The notes beneath the pieces are model-generated. The model had not been told where the DNA came from and searched no databases. It worked only from the letters and a program-made list of their open reading frames with translations. Below, in pieces: positions 1-5,374 of a DNA stretch of 5,405 nt. Every line of letters begins with the position of its first letter. Position 1 is the stretch's first letter. The translations under genes were made by a program, and so were the position numbers. The stretch is from an uncultured Clostridia bacterium (lineage in GTDB: Bacteria; Bacillota; Clostridia; Oscillospirales; Acutalibacteraceae), in the NCBI GenBank assembly GCA_937880805.1, contig CALGRR010000040.1, positions 1 to 5,405 of the forward strand, read 5' to 3'.

Positions 1-1
1 C

Positions 2-61
2 GAAGCGCGCGCAAGGCTTATTGCGGGGATTGCCAAAAACATCGAAGAGCATTTCAAGTAA
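2..61 (+). CDS. 3' end of an unidentified gene
   Basis: The frame starting at base 2 is open and encodes 19 residues, EARARLIAGIAKNIEEHFK, before a TAA stop at 59-61. The peptide looks like an amphipathic C-terminal helix. A strong hairpin terminator begins directly at the stop codon, which supports this being a true gene end. Too little remains to assign a family. GC-rich codons (GCG, CGC, GCC, ATC) match the neighbouring methionine sulfoxide reductase gene, so both probably come from the same Bacteroidota-like source. Confidence 0.5.
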   Translation, partial: EARARLIAGIAKNIEEHFK

Positions 62-90
62 AAAACGAGGTGCAAACAGCACCTCGTTTT
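62..90. terminator. Bidirectional intrinsic terminator between convergent genes
   Basis: Bases 65-73 (ACGAGGTGC) pair perfectly with 79-87 (GCACCTCGT) around a five-base loop, AAACA. Three more A-T pairs (62-64 with 88-90) extend the stem to 12 bp. The A run on the left and T run on the right give a U-tract in both directions. It can therefore end the plus-strand gene stopping at 61 and the minus-strand gene stopping at 94. Confidence 0.9.
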
Positions 91-93
91 GTT

Positions 94-561
94 TCAAAGG
101 ATTGCAACAATCTTTTCAAGCCATGCCTGATCCGTTTCGTCAAAGGTAGCAAGCTCTTTGCTGTCGATATCCAGCACGCCCCAAACCTGCCCCTCGCGCC
201 ACAACGGAACGACGATTTCGCTCCGCGACAAGGAGCTGCAGGCAATATGCCCGGGAAACTGATCCACATCGGGCACCAAGAGCGTTCGCCCGGCCGCCCA
301 GGCCGATCCGCACACCCCTTTGCCATGCCGAATCCGCATGCAGGCCAAAGGCCCTTGGAAAGGTCCCAAAACCAGCTCCTCGCCCGCTACGCGATAGAAG
401 CCCGTCCAAAAGAATCCGAACGTAAAGTGAATCATCGAGGCCATATTGGCCATGCGGGCCCCCTCGTCCGTTTCGTCCTCCAAGAGGACCATGATCTGCT
501 CGTAGAGCAACGCATAGCGCTCCTCTTTCGTGCCTGCGGCTATTTTCAGTTCTTCTGCCAT
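94..561 (-). CDS. msrC: Free methionine-(R)-sulfoxide reductase (fRMsr, GAF domain)
   Basis: This cytoplasmic enzyme reduces free L-methionine-(R)-S-oxide to methionine, normally with thioredoxin, and so repairs oxidised methionine. It is a single GAF-domain protein of about 155 residues, close to full family length. Numbered from the chosen start, Cys74, Cys84 and Cys108 have spacings of 10 and 24. These match E. coli MsrC (YebR) Cys84, Cys94 and Cys118, where Cys118 is catalytic. Family blocks are visible: GPFQG, the CMRI...GVCG loop, FPGHIAC, SEIVVPL and GVLDIDS. I chose the ATG at 559-561 (MAEEL...) because family members usually begin this way. An in-frame ATG at 571-573 would add MHLG. 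Neither start has a clear Shine-Dalgarno, as is usual in Bacteroidota. The gene converges on the plus-strand fragment ending at 61 and shares its terminator. GC-rich codon use contrasts with everything after about 740. Confidence 0.93.
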   Translation of the reverse strand: MAEELKIAAGTKEERYALLYEQIMVLLEDETDEGARMANMASMIHFTFGFFWTGFYRVAGEELVLGPFQGPLACMRIRHGKGVCGSAWAAGRTLLVPDVDQFPGHIACSSLSRSEIVVPLWREGQVWGVLDIDSKELATFDETDQAWLEKIVAIL

Positions 562-643
562 GCCAAGGTGCATTTAACGGAGTAAAAATACATTTTTTTC
601 GAGAACTGCGGAACGGATCTATCAAATATCTGCCAAAAAATGT

Positions 644-651
644 TATCTTTG
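644..651 (+). promoter_or_regulatory. Bacteroidota-type -7 promoter box upstream of mntP
   Basis: TATCTTTG fits the Bacteroidota sigma-ABfr -7 consensus TAnnTTTG exactly. It ends four bases before the mntP ATG, so transcription would start at or very near the start codon and give a leaderless or almost leaderless mRNA. I see no convincing TTG-type -33 element at the expected distance upstream, which lowers confidence. The call rests on one eight-base match and on the Bacteroidota-like surroundings. Confidence 0.5.
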
Positions 652-655
652 CTCT

Positions 656-1228
656 ATGAACCTCATCGAGCTGCTCCTCATTGCCGTCGGCCTATCGATG
701 GATGCCTTTGCCGTTGCGGTATGCAAGGGTCTTGCCGTCAAAAAAGCAGGCATAAAGCAAATGGTTGTTGCGGGCTTGTGGTTCGGCGGATTTCAGGCTC
801 TTATGCCCGCTGTCGGCTATGCTTTCGGCTACACATTAAAGGAATATGTTGAAAAATATGACCATTGGATTGCCTTCATTCTTCTCGGCATTATCGGTGC
901 GAATATGATAAAAGAAGCACTTTCCAAGGAAGAATGCGAGGAATGCTCAAGCGGCTCAATGGCGATGAAAGAAATGTTCACCCTTGCGGTTGCAACCAGC
1001 ATAGATGCCCTCATAGTGGGTGTGGGCTATGCGTTTTTGCCCGATGTGAATATATATGCGGCGGTAGGATTTATAGGAATAATCACCTTTGTGCTTTCCG
1101 CAATCGGCATAAAAATCGGCAACATATTCGGGCTCAAGTTCAAGAAAAAAGCCGAAATTGCAGGCGGCATAATTCTTATTCTTATGGGTCTTAAAATTTT
1201 GCTTGAGCATCTCGGCATTATAGGATAA
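656..1228 (+). CDS. mntP: Manganese efflux pump MntP (possibly a hybrid gene)
   Basis: MntP is a small inner-membrane exporter that removes excess Mn(II). The 190-residue product has the usual family length and is almost entirely hydrophobic, in two repeated halves of about three helices. Each half carries a conserved acidic motif: LSMDAFAVA (Asp16) and TSIDALIVG (Asp117). They correspond to Asp16 and Asp118 of E. coli MntP, which are needed for function. The loop near residues 91-98 is acidic with two cysteines (KEECEECS). The start is fixed by the conserved N-terminus, but no Shine-Dalgarno precedes it. Codons change along the gene: roughly the first 20 are GC-rich (CTC, ATC, GAG, GTC, TCG), while later ones favour ATA, AAA, CTT and ATT. 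The change falls in the most conserved block, so the gene may join a Bacteroidota 5' end to a clostridial body. No yybP-ykoY manganese riboswitch is visible. A TetR gene follows 13 bases after the stop. Confidence 0.93.
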   Translation: MNLIELLLIAVGLSMDAFAVAVCKGLAVKKAGIKQMVVAGLWFGGFQALMPAVGYAFGYTLKEYVEKYDHWIAFILLGIIGANMIKEALSKEECEECSSGSMAMKEMFTLAVATSIDALIVGVGYAFLPDVNIYAAVGFIGIITFVLSAIGIKIGNIFGLKFKKKAEIAGGIILILMGLKILLEHLGIIG

Positions 1229-1241
1229 AGAAGGTGAAAAT

Positions 1242-1832
1242 ATGCCTAAAAAAGATTCACGGAACACAAAAATGAAAATAGTCAACGCTGCGTGGAAGCT
1301 GTTTTATGAGCAGGGCTACGAAAACACGAGCGTTGAAGAAATAGTTGATGAATCGGGCACTTCAAGAGGCTCTTTTTATCATTATTTTGACGGCAAGGAA
1401 AAGCTTCTCAGCTCGCTTTCTTCACTTTTCGATAATAAATATGAGGAGCTTGCAGACGCTCTGACCGATGATATGACGAGCTTTGAAAAACTGATGTTTT
1501 TAAACCGTGAGCTGTTTCTTATGGTTGAAAACAGCATTCCGATGGATTTGCTTTCAAGGCTTTATTCCTCACAGCTTACGGGTAAGGGCGACAGAAATCT
1601 GCTTGACCATAACCGCACTTATTATAAACTGCTCCGCCAGATTGCGGTTGAGGGGCAGAATAAGGGCGAATTCCGTGAGGGTGTTTCGGTTAACGAAATT
1701 GTCAAGGCATATGCACTTTGCGAAAGAGCAATTATCAGCGATTGGTGCCTTTGCAACGGCGAATATCCGCTTTATAAATACTCTGAAACCCTTTTGCCGA
1801 TACTTTTTTCGGGATTTTTCAATAAAAAATAA
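1242..1832 (+). CDS. TetR/AcrR-family transcriptional regulator
   Basis: This 196-residue protein is a one-component DNA-binding repressor of typical TetR length. The N-terminal helix-turn-helix spans about residues 10-57. Its recognition region TSVEEIVDESGTSRGSFYHY (29-48), followed by FDGKEKLL, is a textbook TetR signature. Residues from about 60 to the end form the variable helical ligand-binding and dimerisation domain, whose ligand cannot be read from sequence. An AAGAAGGTG ribosome site at 1228-1236 lies five bases before the ATG and fixes the start. Only 13 bases separate it from mntP, so the two are probably co-transcribed. By inference it may control this unit, the downstream symporter, or its own promoter. 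A link between TetR proteins and MntP is not established; known mntP control is by MntR or a riboswitch. A strong hairpin terminator lies about 90 bases after the stop. Codon use matches most of putP, so both likely share one clostridial source. Confidence 0.9.
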   Translation: MPKKDSRNTKMKIVNAAWKLFYEQGYENTSVEEIVDESGTSRGSFYHYFDGKEKLLSSLSSLFDNKYEELADALTDDMTSFEKLMFLNRELFLMVENSIPMDLLSRLYSSQLTGKGDRNLLDHNRTYYKLLRQIAVEGQNKGEFREGVSVNEIVKAYALCERAIISDWCLCNGEYPLYKYSETLLPILFSGFFNKK

Positions 1833-1918
1833 AAATATTTATTTTGTGTATTTTTTAAATTCTTGTTATTGTATGAGCTAAAAACCCATATATATCAAGA
1901 AAAAATCTAAAAATAATA

Positions 1919-1962
1919 AACGGAGTACGGAAAATATTCTGTACTCCGTTCTGTATTTCATT
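1919..1962 (+). terminator. Intrinsic terminator after mntP-tetR
   Basis: Bases 1919-1928 (AACGGAGTAC) pair perfectly with 1941-1950 (GTACTCCGTT). The inner bases 1929-1932 and 1937-1940 continue the stem through one G-T and three Watson-Crick pairs, giving about 14 bp closed by the tetraloop AATA. A T-rich run (1949-1965, broken by C, G and A) follows. The hairpin closes the mntP-tetR unit and separates it from putP. About 85 AT-rich bases between the tetR stop and this hairpin hold nothing I can identify. Confidence 0.85.
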
Positions 1963-1972
1963 CTTGTTAAAA

Positions 1973-1986
1973 GTGTGTTAACATAC
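1973..1986. promoter_or_regulatory. Imperfect palindrome upstream of putP, possible operator
   Basis: GTGTGTTAACATAC is an inverted repeat with one mismatched pair around a perfect TGTTAACA core at 1976-1983. It lies between the preceding terminator and the putP ribosome site, where an operator would be expected, and downstream of the tetR gene. Palindromes of this length also occur by chance in AT-rich DNA. A role as a repressor site is inference only. Confidence 0.25.
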
Positions 1987-2004
1987 CCCTACTTTAAAAT
2001 TTTT

Positions 2005-2011
2005 GAAAGGA
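2005..2011 (+). promoter_or_regulatory. putP: putP ribosome binding site
   Basis: GAAAGGA lies 11 bases before the ATG at 2023. It decides the start: a longer in-frame reading from GTG at 1975 would add 16 residues that are not part of the family N-terminus and would itself contain this site. Confidence 0.7.
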
Positions 2012-2022
2012 TTTTGATTATT

Positions 2023-3525
2023 ATGACACCTCAGATTGCGGCATTTATAGTTTACTTTGCGGTAGTTCTTGCAATCGGTCTTGTTTTCTTCTTCAAATCG
2101 AAGGGAACGGGCGAAAAAGATTATTTCCTCGGCGGACGCTCGATGGGTCCCTGGGTAACGGCACTCAGTGCTCAGGCATCGGATATGAGCGGCTGGCTTC
2201 TTATGGGATTCCCCGGCAGCATTCTTGCTTTCGGTATGGGTCAGGTTTGGATTGGTATCGGTCTTGCTCTCGGTACTGCGGCAAACTGGATTTTCATTGC
2301 ACGCAGACTGCGTAAATTCTCGCAGGCAGCAAACGATTCAATCACCGTTCCCCAGTATCTTTCAAACAGATTTCTCACAAAGAGCCCTGCTCTTCAGATA
2401 ATCTGTGCAATCGTTTTCCTTGTTTTCTTCACAATTTATGTTGCATCAAGCTTTGTTGCAGGTCAGAAGGTTTTCATTCAGGTTGTTCCCCAGCTTGCAG
2501 AAAATCCCAACATTGCTCTTCTGATTTTCGCAGCTATCATTATTGTTTATACTTTCCTCGGCGGCTTCAAGGCTGTTTGCTGGACAGACTTTTTCCAGGG
2601 TCTTATGATGCTTGCAGCTCTTCTTGCAGTTCCCCTTGTTCTTGTTTTTGTTAAAGAGATTGACTACAGCACATTTGAGGCTGTTGAAGGCGGCGTAAAT
2701 CCCCTCAATCCCTTCGCAGCAAGCTGGCAGGATATTGCATCGGGTCTTGCCTGGGGTCTCGGCTATTTCGGTATGCCCCACATTATTGTAAGATTTATGT
2801 CAACAAAGAACTCGAAGGTTCTCAAAAAATCGGCAACAATCGGCATTATCTGGGTTGTTCTTTCTCTCGGTGCAGCGATTGCAATGGCTCTTCTCGGCAG
2901 AGGCTATGCCCCCACACAGGCACTCGTTGATGCAGGTCAGCAGGAGCTTGTTTTTGTAACGCTCGTTCAGGATATTTTCAACGGTCCCTGGGCATTTGTT
3001 GCGGGTCTTCTTCTTTCAGCTATTGTTGCAGCAGCAATGAGCACAGCAGACTCACAGCTTCTTGTTGCTTCTTCATCCTTCACAAGCGATATTTATAAGC
3101 CCATTTTCCGTAAGAAGGCATCAGATAAAGAAATTCTCTGGGTAGGCAGAATCGTGGTGCTTATTATTGCAGTTGTTGCTTATTTCATTGCAGGCAGCAA
3201 GTCAGAGGGTGCAGCAAGCATTATGACTCTTGTTGATAATGCATGGGGCGGCTTCGGTTCAGCTTTCGGTCCCGTAATTATTCTTTCACTTTTCTGGAAG
3301 AGATTTACATACAAGGGCGCGATTGCCGGTATCGTTGTGGGCTTCGTGGTAGATGCACTTTGGTATGCGTTCTTGTCAGGCCCTACAGGCTTGTACGAGA
3401 TTATCCCCGGCTTTATCGCAAGCATGATTGCTGCAGTGGTTGTATCTCTTATTGACAAGGCACCTTCTAAAGAAGTTATGGATTTATTTGAAGATGGAAT
3501 TAAGCCTACTGTAGATGCAGAATAA
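2023..3525 (+). CDS. putP: Sodium/proline symporter PutP (SSS family)
   Basis: PutP imports L-proline with Na+ across the cytoplasmic membrane and belongs to the solute:sodium symporter family (LeuT-like fold, about 13 helices). The 500-residue product has the expected length and is strongly hydrophobic throughout. After the first helix comes DYFLGGRSMGPWVTALSAQA, then SDMSGWLLMGFPG, with Asp54 matching essential Asp55 of E. coli PutP. The motif AAAMSTADSQLLVASS places Ser340 and Thr341 exactly at the E. coli PutP numbers for sodium-site residues. The block SDMSGW supports proline rather than another SSS substrate, though substrate cannot be proven here. The ATG is chosen from the GAAAGGA site and family N-terminus. 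The gene follows a terminator, so it has its own promoter, which I could not define. Leucine codons are all CTN until about codon 445; after that three of four are TTG or TTA, a possible source switch. I see no terminator after the stop. Confidence 0.93.
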   Translation: MTPQIAAFIVYFAVVLAIGLVFFFKSKGTGEKDYFLGGRSMGPWVTALSAQASDMSGWLLMGFPGSILAFGMGQVWIGIGLALGTAANWIFIARRLRKFSQAANDSITVPQYLSNRFLTKSPALQIICAIVFLVFFTIYVASSFVAGQKVFIQVVPQLAENPNIALLIFAAIIIVYTFLGGFKAVCWTDFFQGLMMLAALLAVPLVLVFVKEIDYSTFEAVEGGVNPLNPFAASWQDIASGLAWGLGYFGMPHIIVRFMSTKNSKVLKKSATIGIIWVVLSLGAAIAMALLGRGYAPTQALVDAGQQELVFVTLVQDIFNGPWAFVAGLLLSAIVAAAMSTADSQLLVASSSFTSDIYKPIFRKKASDKEILWVGRIVVLIIAVVAYFIAGSKSEGAASIMTLVDNAWGGFGSAFGPVIILSLFWKRFTYKGAIAGIVVGFVVDALWYAFLSGPTGLYEIIPGFIASMIAAVVVSLIDKAPSKEVMDLFEDGIKPTVDAE

Positions 3526-3571
3526 GAATTTTTCCGTAAAAATAGGAATGATTTTATAAAAAATTAAATAA

Positions 3572-3760
3572 TCAAAAATTAATATCGCTCCAGTCTGATA
3601 GAGGACTAGAAGGTTGGATAATTATTTTAAGGTTGCTTTTGTTTGAAATATTTTGCGATAATTTTTCAACTACCTCTTTAAATGACTTTATTTTTGTTGA
3701 TGGCAATATAACTACTTTACAATATACATTTATAGATTTGATTATTAATAAATTTAGTGA
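3572..3760 (-). pseudogene. C-terminal fragment of a QueE-like radical SAM protein (antisense, 5'-truncated)
   Basis: On the minus strand this stretch is open and ends at a TGA at 3572-3574. The peptide starts about SLNLLIIKSINVYCKVVILP, continues STKIKSFKEVVEKLSQNI, and ends IIIQPSSPLSDWSDINF. The pattern of a KVV beta strand, an alpha helix (FKEVVEKLSQ), then an IIxQPxxP strand resembles the last strands of 7-carboxy-7-deazaguanine synthase (QueE), the radical SAM enzyme that makes the preQ0 precursor CDG. The SAM-binding CxxxCxxC part is absent, because the reading breaks near 3760-3777 where the penicillin-binding-protein sequence begins. The C-terminus looks short for the family and may also be cut. 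Family assignment is from memory of QueE sequences, not a search. It overlaps the plus-strand reading at 3633-3760, which I think is only its shadow. The 46 bases between the putP stop and this fragment show nothing. Confidence 0.42.
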
Positions 3761-5267
3761 TGATGATCGAAAAGCTAGTTATTTGTTTTATTTAATGCGT
3801 AATGGGTATAGTTATCAAGAAAAGATTATTAAAAGTAATGTTAGTGATTATGAACTTGCTTATATTTCTGAAAATAATGATGTTTTAACTGGTTTTGATA
3901 CTAAAATAGATTGGATTAGATATTATCCTTATGGAGATAGTTTAAAATCTATTTTAGGTAGTGTTTCTTCTAGTAGTCAGGGTATTCCAATTGAAGATAA
4001 GAAATATTATTTAGAGCGTGGTTATTCTTTAAATGATCGTGTGGGTTTAAGTTATTTAGAAAAACAGTATGAAGATTATTTAAAAGGTGATAAAGCAATA
4101 TATAAAGTAATTAATTCTAAAGAGATGGTTTTAGTTAAAGATGGTAGTTGTGGTAATGATATTGTTTTATCTATTGATATTGATTTGCAGACTGCAATTG
4201 AAGATATTTTAATTACTGAATTATATAAAACTAAGAGAGAAGCTAATACTAAATATTATGATCATTCTAGTGTTGTGATTCAAGATCCTTATAGTGGTGA
4301 AATTTTAGCAATAGCTTCTAAGAAATTGATTAATGGAGAAGTGGTTGATAATGTTAATAGTATGCTTGTTTCTCCTGTTACTCCTGGTTCTGTTGTGAAA
4401 GGGGCTTCAATGCTTGTTGCTTATGATAGTGGTGCGATAAAAATAGGAGAAAAGATGTATGATGAGTGTATTAAAATTAGTGGAGCTCCTAAGAAGTGTT
4501 CGTCTGTTTTGGATTTGGGTGTAATTGATGATATAGTTGCTCTTGCTAAAAGTAGTAATGTTTATCAATTTAAAGGTGCGATTAGAGTTAATGGACAAGA
4601 ATATTCTTCTGGAATGAGGCTTAATTTTAATCAGAGTTCTTTTGATAAGTATCGTAAGATGTATCGTTCTTTTGGACTTGGTGAATTAACGGGAATTGAT
4701 TTACCAATAGAAAGTAGTGGGTATAGTTCTATCGATAAGAATGCAGGTAATTTGTTAGACTTTGTAATGGGACAATATGAAACATATACGCCACTTCAAT
4801 TATCACAATATATTAATACTATTGCGAATGGTGGTAGTAGATATAAAATGAATTTAGTTAGTAAAGTTATTGATAATAATGGTGCTATTATTTATGAATA
4901 TGAACCTGTTATCTTAAATAAAGTTAATGTTTCTGATACATATATGAATAGAGTTAAAGAAGGTTTTCATGCTGTTATGCATATGAGTGGAGGTTATGGG
5001 AGAAATTATATAGATAGAAGTTATAATGCGGCTGGGAAGACAGGAACTTCTCAAAGTTTTATAGATACTGATAATAATGGGGTTATAGATACAGAAACAA
5101 TTACCAGTAGTTTTGTAGGATATGTACCAAGTGATAATCCTAAGTATTCTATTATGGTTACTTCTCCTAATTCTTCTTATCAGACATCTAATGATTTTAT
5201 GAGTATGGTTACACTTAGAATAACTAAAGAAGTTAGTAAAAAATACTATGAAATGTATGGTTTATAG
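3633..5267 (+). CDS. Class B penicillin-binding protein (transpeptidase), N-terminally truncated
   Basis: Class B penicillin-binding proteins cross-link peptidoglycan outside the membrane during elongation, division or spore formation. The transpeptidase motifs are intact: SVVK with nucleophile Ser253 and Lys256, Ser307-Ser308-Asn309 (SxN), and Lys469-Thr470-Gly471 (KTGT). Before them, DRVG (135-138) with GLSYLEKQYEDYLKG, and later GLGELTGIDLP and MGQYETYTPLQLSQY, are family blocks of the PBP2/SpoVD type. The N-terminal transmembrane anchor and the usual early DRxG dimerisation segment are missing; over 100 residues appear lost. Recognisable homology starts near KFSDDDRKASYLFYLM (about residue 40, base 3750). 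The first 40 residues read from TTG at 3633 look like the antisense shadow of another gene, and that TTG has no ribosome site. The true gene start therefore lies outside this contig. A DTDNNGVIDTE loop follows the KTG motif. AT-rich codons (TTA, AGT, GAT, AAT) and TGG for Trp suggest low-GC Bacilli or Mollicutes relatives using the standard code. Confidence 0.9.
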   Translation: MLLFEIFCDNFSTTSLNDFIFVDGNITTLQYTFIDLIINKFSDDDRKASYLFYLMRNGYSYQEKIIKSNVSDYELAYISENNDVLTGFDTKIDWIRYYPYGDSLKSILGSVSSSSQGIPIEDKKYYLERGYSLNDRVGLSYLEKQYEDYLKGDKAIYKVINSKEMVLVKDGSCGNDIVLSIDIDLQTAIEDILITELYKTKREANTKYYDHSSVVIQDPYSGEILAIASKKLINGEVVDNVNSMLVSPVTPGSVVKGASMLVAYDSGAIKIGEKMYDECIKISGAPKKCSSVLDLGVIDDIVALAKSSNVYQFKGAIRVNGQEYSSGMRLNFNQSSFDKYRKMYRSFGLGELTGIDLPIESSGYSSIDKNAGNLLDFVMGQYETYTPLQLSQYINTIANGGSRYKMNLVSKVIDNNGAIIYEYEPVILNKVNVSDTYMNRVKEGFHAVMHMSGGYGRNYIDRSYNAAGKTGTSQSFIDTDNNGVIDTETITSSFVGYVPSDNPKYSIMVTSPNSSYQTSNDFMSMVTLRITKEVSKKYYEMYGL

Positions 5268-5317
5268 TAAAAATGGACTATTTTATACATATTTTATTAA
5301 AATATATAAAAAAACTT

Positions 5318-5345
5318 TTGCATTTTTTGAAAAGTTTGGTATAAT
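5318..5345 (+). promoter_or_regulatory. Consensus sigma-70/sigma-A promoter for the last gene
   Basis: A perfect -10 box TATAAT at 5340-5345 follows a -35-like TTGCAT at 5318-5323 with a 16-base spacer; reading the -35 as TTTGCA at 5317 gives 17. Transcription would start near 5352, about 20 bases before the ATG. It lies after the penicillin-binding-protein stop and an AT-only inverted repeat (about 5289-5303), which is too weak to call a terminator. Confidence 0.75.
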
Positions 5346-5359
5346 ACCTTTAGGCGTGT

Positions 5360-5367
5360 AAGGAGGG
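5360..5367 (+). promoter_or_regulatory. Strong Shine-Dalgarno sequence of the last gene
   Basis: AAGGAGGG is a near-perfect complement of the 16S rRNA tail. It sits seven bases before the ATG at 5375, which fixes the start of the partial gene. Such a strong site, together with the TATAAT promoter, suggests a well-expressed gene. Confidence 0.85.
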
Positions 5368-5374
5368 AAAGAAT

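Noticed and set aside
70..585. Long plus-strand open frame of 171 codons opposite the methionine sulfoxide reductase
   Set aside because: It is the antisense of a gene with all family motifs, its composition is proline/arginine/histidine-rich, and it runs through the terminator hairpin.
574..655. Manganese riboswitch (yybP-ykoY) or a divergent promoter for the minus-strand reductase
   Set aside because: The 82-base space has no paired stems typical of the riboswitch. The best minus-strand -7 candidate, GATATTTG, departs from TAnnTTTG and lacks a well-spaced upstream element.
956..1285. Minus-strand open frame of 109 codons across mntP and the tetR start
   Set aside because: It is antisense to two well-supported genes and has no ribosome site or family resemblance.
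1951..2004. putP promoter with TTGTTA (1964-1969) and TAAAAT (1995-2000)
   Set aside because: The spacer would be 25 bases, far too long, and the -10 would lie almost on the ribosome site. No better pair was found.
5285..5310. AT-only inverted repeat after the penicillin-binding protein as a terminator
   Set aside because: ATATTTT and AAAATAT can pair, but the stem has no G-C pairs and is followed by A rather than T residues. Such repeats are common by chance in DNA this AT-rich.
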